NCBI GenBank assembly: GCA_003008705.1
Contig: PDUO01000018.1
Coordinates: 336,630-400,629, forward strand
Origin: Pezicula radicicola
Taxonomy: Eukaryota > Ascomycota > Leotiomycetes > Helotiales > Dermateaceae
Reading direction: 5' to 3'
DNA length: 64,000 nucleotides
The notes below the pieces were generated by a model. It was not told the origin of the DNA and ran no database searches. It saw nothing but the letters and a program-made list of their open reading frames with translations. Positions 47,193-59,309 of the stretch are shown here, piece by piece; positions within the stretch are counted from its first letter, which is position 1, and every line of letters begins with the position of its first letter. Position numbers and translations under genes: made by a program.

Positions 47193-48691
47193 TCACAGTC
47201 TTGGCTGGATCTCTTCTTCAACTGGCCAAAATTTATCTACCTCATCCTCGCAACACCATCCTAATAAACTCGGAGCAAAGGAAGGATCCTTCCAAGCCAA
47301 CGCGTCCCCCGGCTCACCAGCCCTCATCACCCTATCTCTATCTTCTTGCTCCGGCCCATCATGAAGATGATACAGCCATTGCTGCCTATTGCCTCTCTCA
47401 ACAACCATCTCCGTTCGCGGCGCTCGAATCTTCTGGTATATGTCTAGAAGTTGCGATTTCTTCTTCGGTGATAAAGGACCTGTACAGCGCGAAAACAACT
47501 CGCCGAGAACTGCGCCATCTTCAAGTGACATACCAGCTCCCGAGGCAAGGTAGGGAAGTGTTGCATGCACTGCATCACCCAGCATGGTAAATGCGCCGGA
47601 GGGGTGAGACCACCGTTCCATTCCTGGTCTAATGCAAAGACGCCACTTGCAGACGGATTCGCAGAGGCTGAGTAGTTTTGGAATCCTTGGATCCCAGTCT
47701 TTATAAAGGGCCCGCATCTCCTCAACGTTCCCTTCGGTTATATTTTGACCTTTCGGTATGTCGTCGGGGACAAGGAGAACCATATTGAAAAGCTCTCCAC
47801 CGCGGAGAACATAATTTACTGTTTCTGTCAGATACTCTGTCTGCGTCGAGTAGAGGAAAGTAGGACATAACTCACCAGCATGAGCATCTGGTCCAAGCCA
47901 GTAGTTTACTTGTGGCTGTGTCACGAAGGGCGCCAGTTCTGGATCCTTGAGCATCTCCTTTGTAGACAAAAGAAGTCTATAAGCCAGATCACCGGTCAAA
48001 AGAGGCGGATCTTCCTTCCCCAGCATTATCTCTCTCAATCGACTATTAATTCCATCAGCACCCACCACCAAATCGGCAACATGTTCTTCTCCATGCTGTA
48101 GAACCACTGTCGCAGTTTCGCCATTGGGATGAACTCGTACATCCGATACTCTCGCATTAACCTTCATCTTAGCACCTAACTCAATCGCTCTGTCTATAAG
48201 ACACTTATGAAGATTCGCCCGATGGAAGTCCCAATAGAAAGTCCCTGGATATTGAGTAGCTGAGGCAGCGAAATCCATGGATGATATAACCTTTCCCTTC
48301 CAGCCTAGGAAGTTAACTCGTGAAGGTTTTGTCGCACAGTTTTCTAACATATCTTTCATTCCCCATGTTTGTAAGACTCGACTACTGTTAGGGAGAATCT
48401 GGATACCAGCGCCGACCTATATTCCAGATCAGTTACTGTTTGCATGGTCTAAACTTGGAGTTGTTATACCTCGGCAATTTCTGAGGCTGCCTCAAATACT
48501 TCTACATCATGTCCAGCGAGGAGGAGTGCAATTGCTGCACCCAGACCTCCAAGTCCTGCACCAACAACAATAATCTATCAACCATTCAAGATCAGCTATC
48601 TCTGCTCGACAAGCCCATATTTATATCTACCAACCTTCAATTTCGAAGCAGCATCTCGTTGTATCTTCCGTTTCGCAACAATGGGAGCCAT
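47193..48691 (-). CDS. hxnX: FAD-dependent monooxygenase (salicylate-hydroxylase type), HxnX-like
   Basis: Exons 48691-48635, 48574-48470 and 48416-47193; 461 aa. The first exon encodes a short basic leader (MAPIVAKRKIQRDAASKLK). The FAD-binding motif follows at once: IIVVGAGLGGLGAAIALLLAG. Later come YWDFHRANLHKCL, the DG motif LVVGADGINSRLR and the second FAD motif FTMLGDAVHATLPYLASGAGMSLEDGAVL. The protein has the length of salicylate or 6-hydroxynicotinate 3-monooxygenases. In A. nidulans HxnX performs decarboxylating hydroxylation of 6-hydroxynicotinate to 2,5-dihydroxypyridine. The C-terminal end QPRL is not a clear peroxisomal signal. It is divergent from hxnY. Confidence 0.83.
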
Positions 48692-49507
48692 GATGATATT
48701 TAGATATACACTACAATCTGGATGAAGGCGATAGTGCAAGAGCTTAACAGCACTGTAGCACTCAGGACCTCCTTGACCCTTACAGCCTTTTACATGAGGC
48801 TGCAGAAATCAGGCCGAATAGAGCGGCGAGCTGCTGCAGCAGGTTGATAAGCTTGCTTTACATAAGTGAAGTGTCGATATCTGATGGAGAGAAGATGAGG
48901 CTTTGCCTACAGAGATAGGGAATCACATGGTATAATTCCAATCTCCAATCTCGATAGGACCGGCTGCAACGGCTTGGTCTCGAGATCTCCTTCGAGCATG
49001 CGACTACTAATCACGGAGGACAGACGATAGGCAACTCGCCGTAAGTTGCATTGCAGTTGACTTGTAGCAGTGGGGTGAAGGTACGACGTGGGAGAAAATG
49101 AATGGAGAGAAAGCGGCATACGAGCCGTACGTAAAGCCACAAAAACGATAAGTAACTCTCTCTGTACTAAGAATGATAAGAAACTCTCCTCCAAAGTTCC
49201 TCCACTCTTGGCATCCCCACCCTAGAATCTCCGCTTCCTCTCCCCTGTTCAGTTCAAATCCCCGCAATTCGGTAGCGTACCGTAAGTCAGGCCATGCAGG
49301 GTTGGGGCCTTTAGGGGGCGGTTACACGGATCGGAGATTTTACTAACTCCTGGGTGCTCAAGGATATCTTATCGCTGAGCTTGAGCTTCATCCTGCTGTC
49401 AGTTTTTCCGTTGTATTGTCCAAAACTGTAGGAAATCATATTACGGTCTTTGTAGGGAAATTACTGTCTGAATAGTTTCAAGTTTTCTTAATTCTGCTGC
49501 TTCTACA
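48692..49507. promoter_or_regulatory. Divergent hxnX-hxnY promoter with four GATA sites
   Basis: GATAAG occurs at 48846-48851, 49147-49152 and 49175-49180, and as CTTATC at 49368-49373. Four sites in ~800 bases is more than expected by chance (roughly 0.4) and suits AreA-type nitrogen control of both genes. I see no coding frame. Confidence 0.5.
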
Positions 49508-50708
49508 ATGCCTGCGGACGCACCTCCCATTCTCGACTTTTCCGGTGAGTGTAAACAAAATTTACTATCCCAGGGAGAAGTTTACTGACAAGCATACAGC
49601 TTTTTACGGAGAAGACGAGAAAGCAAAAACACAGCTGGTCGAAGATGTAAAAAAGTGCTGCTTGCACAATGGATTCTTCCAGATTGTTGGCCACAAAGTG
49701 CCAGCCGAGTTGCAAGAGAGAACGATCAAATGCGTGAAGGAGTTCTTTGCTTTACCACAAGAAGATAAGAATAAGGTACATAAAGGTATGTTCTCCTGCA
49801 TTGCTTCATGTGCCAAGTGAGTACTACTTGCTGACAATTGGAAACAGATCAAAATACTTGGAATAGAGGCTACGAAACAATGGGTTCCCAGATACTCGAA
49901 GCCGGAACTTCACCCGACATGAAAGAAGGGTTTTATATCGGCGAAGAAATCGCTAAAGGCCACCCTTATTTTATCAACAAGAAGCTCAACAGCGGTCCAA
50001 ACCTCTGGCCTGTTGGCTTAAGCAATACCGACTCCTTCCGAGAAACATCGATGGAATATTACAAATCAATGCACTCTTTAGCTCGCGACGTCCTAGTAGT
50101 TCTCGCTGAGACTCTGGATCTTGATCCAGATTATTTTAAGGGATTCACGACCGATGCTGTGGCTACATTGAGGTATCTACATTATCCACCACAGCCTAAG
50201 GATTCCGACGAGAAGCTTTCAAGGGGAATTGGTGCTCATACGGATTTTGGCTCTGTTACATTACTGATGCAGGATGAGGTTGAGGGGCTGCAGGTTTGGG
50301 AAAAGAAGACTGGGGAGTGGTTGGATGTTGTACCAACAAAGGGGGCATATGTTGTTAATTTGGGGAACATGTTTATGCGATGGTGAGCCCACGAATCTTA
50401 CTACTACTGGAGATGATGGAAAGCTAACTTTTGGTTCCAGGTCAAATGATCGTTACATTTCGAATCTCCATCGCGTTATCAATAAGTCTGGTAAAGAGCG
50501 ATATTCGATTCCTTTTTTCTACAGCGGTAATCCGGATTATGTTATTGATTGTCTACCAAATTGTCGGGCAGATGGAGAACCAGCTAAATATCCACCTATT
50601 ACTGTGGAAGGGGCTGTTGGTGGGAGTTATAAGGCTAGCTATGGTGCAGCTGAAGCTTTTAAAAAGAAGCAAGCTTTACCTGTGGCTCCGCAGCCTGTTG
50701 CAGTATGA
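49508..50708 (+). CDS. hxnY: 2-oxoglutarate/Fe(II)-dependent oxygenase, HxnY-like
   Basis: Exons 49508-49544, 49600-49785, 49848-50382 and 50441-50708; 341 aa. The N-terminal DIOX_N part reads PPILDFSAFYG, then NGFFQIVGHKVP. The catalytic double-stranded beta-helix holds the iron triad: HTDFGSVTLL (His, Asp) and SNLHRVIN (His). The oxoglutarate-binding Arg is in ERYSIPFF. GDMF-type NLGNMFMRWSNDRY is typical of isopenicillin-N-synthase-like enzymes. HxnY in A. nidulans belongs to the nicotinate cluster; its exact substrate is less certain than those of the other steps. It is divergent from hxnX and codirectional with hxnZ. Confidence 0.83.
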
Positions 50709-51405
50709 GTTAGGTATGGATTGGATTGGAGCAGATTGGTTGTCTTTTCATGTATCAAAGTTGTTTTTGGATAGGATTAACATAATGGCAATATAAACAC
50801 AAGATATCTATATCACGTATTATATGGTAGATTCCAGGGTAAATAGCTAGGTTGTAGACGATTAATCTCTATTTCGGCGTGCATTTGAAATACTCGACTC
50901 TACCAAAAAAAAAAAGGATGCTCGCTTAAAGACAACTAACGATACAACACCCATACTCCGTAAAGCAAGCTACATCCCTTTATGAACCGCATCGGAAAAC
51001 CTTCTGTAAACTTCACAAAGTACATATAATTTGGATTCGGGAAACTAAAGGCCGACAAGCAAAGGCTCCTGTTACTGTGATGATATTTCTAATCTATGAT
51101 TTGCCAAGCGCGAGATACTGTCCGCCGAGAAGGCTTATCCCCCACTCTTCTCCAAGATCAGTGAAGAGAAGATTGGGCATGCCGCTACCCTATCTCGCGA
51201 ACACCTGTTCCCTGTAACGCCAATGCAATTCTCCCTGGGTGTCGGCACGGCTGCTGATAGCTATACTTGGTTCACTATCACAACAAAACGTTCAAATACT
51301 TACGAAAAGTCATAACTTAATTTGGCTTGAGAAAACAGACCTTTACCTTGCCAAAAACCGATTTTCTTCTTGTCAGCGGAAACAAGGGCCGGCTTATTAC
51401 TCATC
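50709..51405. promoter_or_regulatory. hxnY-hxnZ intergenic region
   Basis: No gene is supported. A CTTATC (GATA) site lies at 51134-51139, ~270 bases before the hxnZ ATG, and an A-run at about 50906-50916 follows hxnY. Confidence 0.4.
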
Positions 51406-53182
51406 ATGTCGGAGCAAGAAAAGAAAGTCGAGGAGATTAGTCCTGCAGTGCAGAGAACTGAGTCTTATGGTGAGGGTATAACTTTGAAGCTTGATAACAA
51501 GGACAATCGAGAGTTCTATGGGAGTTCCATTAGTGATTCATATCGTTTGAAGTCGGAGCTTGTAAGCAAATGTCTTCAGGAGATTGGGATGGGGAGGTAA
51601 GTTATCCATGAACTCCGGATTTGTATTCACTTATAATTGTCTTATTTGGTAACAATTCCAACAATAGATATCAATGGGAACTATTCGTTGTAACAGGATT
51701 TGGCTGGATTACGGACAACTTGTACGTAGTCTAATTCTTTTAGATCAAAAAGGTTACAGAGCTAACGAATAATAAAGCTGGTCTCAAGGAATCGGCACCA
51801 TCCAACCAAGTATTAAACTCGAATTCGCAGATGTAACAATGGTAGGCTTCAGTTCTATCGCCTACTACTGCGGCCTCATCGTCGGTGCATCCTTCTGGGG
51901 AATCTCAGCCGATTTTATCGGACGGAAACCAGCCTTCAACGCTACACTTCTCATCGGCGGAATCTTCGGAGCAGCAGTAGCTGGTCTGGATAACTTCGTG
52001 GGCTTTTGTGTCATGTGGGCTATTATTGGTACAGCAGCTGGTGGTAATGTACCAGTGGATAGCATGATTTTCTTGGAGTTTGTACCTGGTTCTCATCAGT
52101 ATCTACTTACTGCTTTATCTGCATGGTGGAACTTTGGACAAGTGATCGTTTCCTTAATTGGATGGGTCTTCTTGGCGAATTTCACTTGTCCAACAGATTC
52201 CACGCCTGCGACTTGTAAGCGAGCGGATAATATGGGGTGGAGATATACGATGATTACTCTCGGTGGACTTGCGCTCGCCTTCGCCCTGATTCGGATTTTC
52301 ATCTTCAAGATGCCGGAATCTCCTCGCTATCTCTTATCCAAAGGTCGTGATGCTGAAGCTGTGGAAGCTGTGAATTACGTTGCACGGAGAAACAGAAAGC
52401 CAGAACCCCTTCATGTCGGCATGCTACAGGATATCGACCGAGAGCTCGGAATTGCAGTCAATCTTGATGAAGGCCGAGCTGGTCTCTCGCACATGACCAT
52501 CATGAAGGAGAACCTAAAAGACTTCAAGTCGGCAAACTACAAAGATCTCTTCGCGACTCGGAAACTGGCACGACACACCGCTCTAATATGGCTCATATGG
52601 CTGACCATCGGTAAACTTTTTTTCCCTACCATAATTAAATCTACAAACTAACAAAATCCAGGAATCGCATATCCTCTCTACTTCAACTTCCTCCCAACCT
52701 ACCTCGCCCAAAAATTCACCAAGAAGTCATCCCTCTACCTAACCTACAGAAACTACTGCATCGAATCAGCCGTAGGAGTAGTTGGTCCTATCACAGCCGC
52801 ATTCGCAGTGAACACACGTCTAGGACGCCGCTGGATGATGGGCGGTTCAGCAATCGTAACTGGAATATTTCTCTTCGCCTATACAGGAGCGACAAATACA
52901 ACAGGAAACCTAGCATTTGCCTGCGTCACAGGATTACTAGGAAATTTCGAATACGCAGTGATGTACGCCTTTACACCTGAGTCGTTCCCGGGTCCTCATC
53001 GAGGTACAGGTTCTGGAACTGCAGCCACCCTTCTTCGTTTTGGAGGACTTTGTGCTTCGCTTATTGGGACTTATACGAATTTCTCGGTTGTGCCCATTTA
53101 TGTTAGTGCTGCTTTGTGGATTCTTGTTGGTATTGTTAGTTTTGGGTTACCGTTTGAGACTCATGGTCGTTCAGCTATTTAG
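51406..53182 (+). CDS. hxnZ: MFS transporter of the SV2/NiaP carboxylate type, HxnZ-like
   Basis: Exons 51406-51596, 51668-51721, 51778-52610 and 52662-53182; 532 aa, about 12 transmembrane segments. After a polar leader, GMGRYQWELFVVTGFGWITDN opens TM1. The loop after TM2 has the MFS signature WGISADFIGRKPAF. TM4 reads VGFCVMWAIIGTAAGGNVPVD and the central MPESPRYLLSKGRDAEAVEAV is typical of sugar-porter-like carriers. This is the family of bacterial NiaP, a nicotinate transporter, and of HxnZ. With the Dal5-type HxnP at the opposite end, the cluster carries two unrelated likely uptake systems. Exons 3 and 4 show A/C to G/T switches near 51985 and 53000. Confidence 0.82.
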
Positions 53183-54877
53183 ATTTAGGAAGTGTTGGGA
53201 TGTATAGAATTTGTAGAGTTTAAGAGCCTGTTGAGTAGGTGTTACAGGTTGTTGCAATCTAATAAATATATGAAACAAAAGCCACTTATTCACCCAATTC
53301 AAAAAGCTGAGTCGAACATTATATTTTCCCAAATCTAATCGTTCAATACTTTAACAACCAATTGCAGCGCGCATCATAAGCCGGATTAGTTGTAATTCTA
53401 CTCTAGAGTTACAGTGGGCAAACCAAGGAAAGAAGAAAAAACGCTAGTACAAAGCTTACAAGAAAGAAGGTGCAGTTATAAGAAGTGTTAGAAGGGAAAT
53501 TAGAAGCTTGCTCCATTTACAACCTCAACTTGGTCAATCTCTTCATCTCAATTCTCCACGGCACCACAGCTAGCAAAAGCTTATACAAGGCCAGATCAAG
53601 GATATAAGCAAGCATTAGCAGGAGGAGCTATCCAGGATGATAAGCATTTCTCTTATGTTATAAACTTTAAATCAAACTTTTGAAATCCTATGCCATCGCT
53701 GTTAACACTGCTTTGCTGTCATCTACGTAATACAAAAGATACTTTAGCAAAATCCTATCAACCCCAGAAACCTGATGGGCCATCAAAGAAGCCGTAGGCT
53801 TCATGCAAGAGAGTCTTCATTACTGGAAGCCAGCTATGAACTACACACTATATAACATGCGATATTCTGAATACTGTCCGTACTGAGTCTGGTTCATCCA
53901 TTTTCCTATCTAGGTAGTATTATTAGAGCAGTCGCCTTAGAAACAAAGCTTTAAGGTACTGTAGAGAAGTAGGTTGCTTAAGTTAAGCGAGTTAAATGAA
54001 TTACTCAAGTCACCGAAGAAAGCATTACTAGTGTCGAATCCTACATAAGATGTTCTAGTGTCTACAGAAACTTAGCAGCACTACTAGAGGCGTAATATTT
54101 CAGAAATCCCAGAAAGCTACAAAAGAAGTACATTTCAATCTGTTATCATTAAAGATACTACAGTACTTATTACAGCTTAAACAGTCCGCGTACCTCTTCA
54201 GGGCTGTGTAAAAACTAGAGCGCGTCTTCGAAGACCGATATAACTATTCCTGTACAACAAATAATTCAATGCAGAACTCTAGTTTTATAGATTGTAGAAA
54301 CGCAAAATACAGAATCCATTGCCGAAATGCTTTATTTCGGTGGTTCTCCCCAAATACAACTATTCGCAATACTTAGTTGAAATAATTAAGGGAAGCCCTC
54401 TAGATTCTCTAAATTGAAGACATCGAGAACTAGCAAAGTGGTAAGGGTTGGGGGTTTAAGCTAGGCAGTATTACGTTGCGTAAAGCTTTGCAGTGTCTAA
54501 ATTGGCTGCTTTTGATTACCTCTTGTCCTGCATATAAGATGGATATTAAAGCTTGAAGCTCCCTATCTAATACAACCAAAACTTTATCAAAGCCAGTCGA
54601 AAAAGCAAGAATGAGTAATTCAAAAACGTTAGCTTGTCTATGATACGGACTTGGTATCCTCATGAACTATGCTACAACCGCAAGAAAGAATTTGCAGGAG
54701 AGAGGTGAAAAGACTAAAGAGAAGAAGAAATAAGTGAAGGTATGCGCCAGTTGCTGTGCTCCGTTGAGGTACCGATTCCTCCCAAACCACCGACATGCCC
54801 AATCCTGTACACCATTACCATACAAAATGTTATTAACGCCCCGTGTGTGCTAAGGCAAGAGAGATTTTGCGCGATCC
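53183..54877. repeat. AT-rich decayed region after the cluster
   Basis: Nearly 1.7 kb without a supported gene. Stops are frequent in every frame, TA and CTA steps are common, and only short protein-like pieces appear (for example around 53760-53830). It resembles an old RIP-mutated transposon, but I could not find terminal repeats or identify the family. The last ~150 bases are the 3' flank of the RING gene. Confidence 0.4.
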
Positions 54878-57663
54878 TTATCGGTTGCGGTCTTCTTGTG
54901 GCGGACGTGGGCTTCGAGAAGATGATCCGATGCTGCTCGCTAAAATGCTCCTCCAACTTCCTGTTCTATTTGGTCGAGGGCGGGATGGTGTTGGCGAGGC
55001 AAGACCTTGTTCTAAATCGGCATCACTTTCGCTCTCAATGACACGCGGGATGGGTAGTGCTGAGCTAGAAGAAGCGTTTACTGTCTCCGCGGCTTGGACT
55101 TGGATGTCATCGTCGCTCTCATCATGGTAAGGTTCATAACGAGGGGTAGATGGAGACCCTCTTGCAAGCGAGCGAACAACGTCGCCTTTGCAGATTGGAC
55201 ATGTTCGACGCCGTGTGGTTAACCACGGTGTACTGTGATTCTGTAAGCATGCATTGGGGGAAGGAGATAAGGAAGTACTGACATGCAGTCCTCGTGGAAT
55301 TCGTGTCCACATGGAAGACTCATCACACGACTAACACCGTCGATATATTCTTCAAGACAAACGACACATTCTACTTGTTTGCCCATAAACTTCTTCCACT
55401 CGCTCGAAACACTAGCATTCTTCTCGTGTTCATGGCCCGAAGCACGCGGCGGAATTTGGGGGACCATTAGGGGTTGTGAATTGACTCTCATAAGATCACC
55501 CGGTTCTGGCACTCCTGTGGTAGTCCTAGATCTGGGCCGAGGTCGACTAGGAGCAGATTGAAGTAGAGGCGTATTTGCAGAAGAGCTCGTGGGTGATGGT
55601 AGTCTAGGAGATTGACTGCCAGAAGCAATCGTCTGGTACGTTCGTACCGGTAATCTTTCAACCACCGACTTTGGTGCTCTCCATCGGCGACGCCTGATCC
55701 TAGACCTTACAAGGAGCAGAGCGTATACAATAGTTAAAGTCACCAACGGACTCACAACCAAGACCAACAATGTATCAAGAAAAGGACTGGCCCCACTAGT
55801 TGGCGTCAAGGTCACCCATAGACCCTCGTATTCTTCATCGTCCCCATCTTCTTCTGATATATCTTCAGAACTGTCATCAACTACAGGTACTGGACTACCT
55901 GGCCTAGGAACAGTGTCCAAGCCAACGTCTTCTTCGTCATCACCAAATATTACCGACAAAATACCCTTAGATTTTCCACCTTCAGTAGCAGGGGCTTCCT
56001 GAGTATTTGCGGGTTTACCACCTTTTTTCGCCGAGTCATCATCTTTGGCAGCATATTCGCCACTGCCAGGAGTAATGCTTCCGCCTTTCAGAGAGGGATT
56101 GTACTGAGGGATATCCTGTAAAGCCCCGCCAGTGTGCTTATTCCCCGTTTTAGCTGCAGTGGCCGTATTTTTGGCATCTTTCGTTGCATCGGTCTTGTCA
56201 TTTCCCTTTTTAGAAGCTGATTTTGAATCAGCGTCTTTGGCCCCCGACGGACCTACCAAGTCAGGATCCCGCCAATCTTGCACCCCAATGACAAAGTCGT
56301 CCCCAGCAGATACCTTAGAGCTCGGCTTCGACTTCTGTGGTGCCTTCTTTTCGGCTCCAGTGTTCTTCACAGGCTGTTTTGTCGTTGGGAGCTTCTTCGG
56401 TCCCGAGTCATCATCTTTCCAATCATCAACAAGGACCCAATCGAGTTGGCCACTGCTCGGCGGGCGGCTACTGTCGACTTTGGAGCTTCCTTGATTGGAA
56501 TTAACAAACAGAGACCTGAACCATCCAGCTTTTTGCTCAGGAACAGTCGTAGTCCTCTCCTGGGATTTTGGTGATGCTTTCTTGTTAGGCTGTGCACGTG
56601 GAGTCATAGTCGGTCTGTTCACTAATGCTGTGGCAGTGAAGGTCGGGTTTGAGTTCTGCTTTTTGGCCGTTTTCTTTGGCCTGTCTGAGTGCTGAACTTT
56701 CAAAGTTGGCTTGCCGTTCTCATCTATCGTATCCTCAATGAAGCTTCCTGGCCCAATGAGGGACGACAGAAGGTGAGCGGTGGTCCGTGACGTAAATATA
56801 GCTGGTATAGTGACATTAGACGTGTCGCCCCGCGCATACATCTGTATTAACGCTCCCCCCTTGGTATCATCACCAACAATCAGCGCAATTCCTCCCCTCC
56901 GCTGCGTCCACTTGACCTTCTCTAAAAACCCACACCCGCCACGACTCAGAAGAACCACTTTCCCCGCAATCTCTGCACCCTCTTGTATTGACTGGATATC
57001 GGCATGGTTGCCTTTCGTATCGACCGCTTGCTTATCACTTGTCTTAGATACAGTCGAGCCTGGTAAAGGGTGATGAAGGTAGTCATCTGTGCCATCATCG
57101 ACAGCCGGCCCTGACCCATCGCCCTTTTTCTGCGGGCTTTTATCCGGCACAGCAGTCCGGTCAGCGATAGGCCCACTGTCTTCGCCGTCTCTTTTGTTAA
57201 CTTTCGATTTCCCTGCAGTCGTCGCAGACTTCGCATCACCTGGCTTCACTCCATCTGATGTCGCAGCGCCGGACTTTGCGAAACTATTAACCCACCCAGG
57301 TACGTCACTGCAACCCAACTCGCCCTCAGCACCGGCAGCGACCATGCCTTGCCGGATGCCTTCATCCCCAAATCCGCTCCCAATCCATACCTGTCCCTTC
57401 AGACCTTCTGCTGGTAATGATGGACCGAAGGCAGCAGGTCGTGCTAGAAAGGCGGTGGAATTTTCGTGTGTGAGGGTTATTATGGCATTTGGTGGGAATA
57501 GGGAAAAGGGTGCCTGGAATGACAGGAAGCCTCGTATGCCGGCTTTGGGCGATGTTGATGTCGTGATGGTCTGCTGTGTTTTGGAAGACCTTAAGGACAG
57601 GAGGGTCAAGAAGACCGACGTTACAAGGAAGGCCACGACGATGATGATTCTCGGAGGTCGCAT
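54878..57663 (-). CDS. PA-domain/RING-H2 membrane E3 ubiquitin ligase
   Basis: Exons 57663-55283 and 55232-54878; about 911 aa. Residues 8-26 form a signal anchor (IIIVVAFLVTSVFLTLLSL). A protease-associated (PA) domain spans ~residues 60-320, including VVLLSRGGCGFLEKVKWTQRRGGIALIVGDD and IPAIFTSRTTAHLL. It is interrupted and followed by long Lys/Ser/Asp-rich disordered segments. A transmembrane helix (~665-690, LVLVVSPLVTLTIVYALLLV) precedes the cytosolic RING-H2: CVVCLEEY, LPCGHEFHEDC, then across the intron ITPWLTTRRRTCPICKG. The intron acceptor was chosen because it restores the DCITPWL spacing. PA-TM-RING ligases (RNF13/GRAIL type) act on endosomal or vacuolar membranes; targets are unknown here. 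Confidence 0.82.
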
Positions 57664-59309
57664 GATGCCGCGGAAAAGACCTCTCAGCTCTACAGCTGTT
57701 TAAGGCACCGAAGGAGTCGCATTCGATATTCAAGAGACAATAAATAGAGACGAAAGGGATAATAGGAAGCGCGATAGTGAAGTGAGCTGAGGTTTGGGGC
57801 AGCAGCGAAAGGATGATGGTTCGTAGGAGGTTGTCGATACTGTACCAGCGAGAACGGGCTAGCTCGCGGGCGCAGTACAGTGGCAGGCAGATCGTCAATA
57901 CGGTCGACAAGGATCATTCATGGGTGGATCAGCGACGCAACCGTCACTGTGACATCTCTCTTCGCAGCCCAACCACGACTCTCACACTCTCTGTACTATA
58001 CAAAGATTGTGCCAGAAAAAGGATCACGACGACATGTACTGTATGCTGAATGTCTTGCAGGTTGAGATAGTAAATAGCCACATTCAATGTCTCCGTACCT
58101 AGGAACTGTCTCTCGTGTTCGTCCCAGGTATGGTCAGTAAGTCACGTCATCTGCCGACGATTCTCAAACGCAGAGGTCATGTGATAAGGCCCGCAAAAGC
58201 AATGGCACAGTTGTGAATGGCAAGTCTCGACTCTGACGATACAGTACCTACCAACAGGATCAGGAACAAACTTCAATTCATCTCGAGGCCTGCCTTATTA
58301 TAGAATGGGTGTACTCCTAATCTTCGCTATTACCGACAACTCGGTGAGTCGAGACCACCTGAAGAGCCGCATGCTGCACATCCCACACTGCACACCGCAC
58401 ACCGCATACCACATGCCACTTGCCTAGTCTGGAACTCAGCGTCAACGAATTACTACTCGCAATTGAGCAATAGCCGGCCTACACAGTATTGAGATACTTT
58501 GTATGTACTTTCCCCGACCGGCGAAGAGCCTCATCCAGAATGATATTCTGGTAGTAGAGGTAATATGTGCGTAGTTGCTGTTGACTCTCACAATTCAAAT
58601 ACCTCAACGGGCTGCATTAGTGTGTCAGCCACCGATTCCATCCCCAATCTCTTTTGCCTTTCCTGACTAGGAGACTTCACTATCTCCCCAAAGGGTCTTT
58701 CGACGACTGTACATGAGTACTGTTCTTACGCGCTGTTGTGGAGGCCGTTACAACCCATCTATAATCTTCTGATCGGCACAAGGAACTTGTTTTTTTCTCT
58801 CCAATGACTGTGTCGGAATGGATGAAGGAGGCGCTCCTTTATGAGAAACATGACGATGAGATGCATAAGTCTAAATCGCCCTCACTTCCTCTTGCTTGCC
58901 CAGAGTATCCTTAGATCAGCCTTTACAAGACATCACCGTATCATTTGCCTCTCTCTCCTACAATGTTATGTACAGGAAGCTAGCTGCACGCGGGCTACTG
59001 CAACTCTCTAGTCGCTCAGACTTACCCCCTCCAGCCATTTCTCCGAGAGACAGTAGAGACTATGAACCGTCATTCTTCTCTTAGCTTGATCAAGGGTCGT
59101 TCCTTTGGAGTTTTCCTGACCATGAAGCCCCGAAGAAGGCTGAATGTTGTCTAAGTATAATAGTCCTACTACTCTTTACAAGATGGGACGCTTTTACCAC
59201 GTTCTTCCTTACTGTAGTTTTTCATACAAGACTCGAGATTTCTTCTAACTTTCCATTACTGCGTCATTTTCTTTCTGGCCGAGCAGGGAACGAAGAACTT
59301 GAGAACAGG
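57664..59309. other. Long intergenic region, promoter of the RING gene
   Basis: About 1.65 kb between divergent genes. A short repeat of CACACCGCA-type units occurs near 58384-58410. I see no coding frame with protein-like character. Confidence 0.35.
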
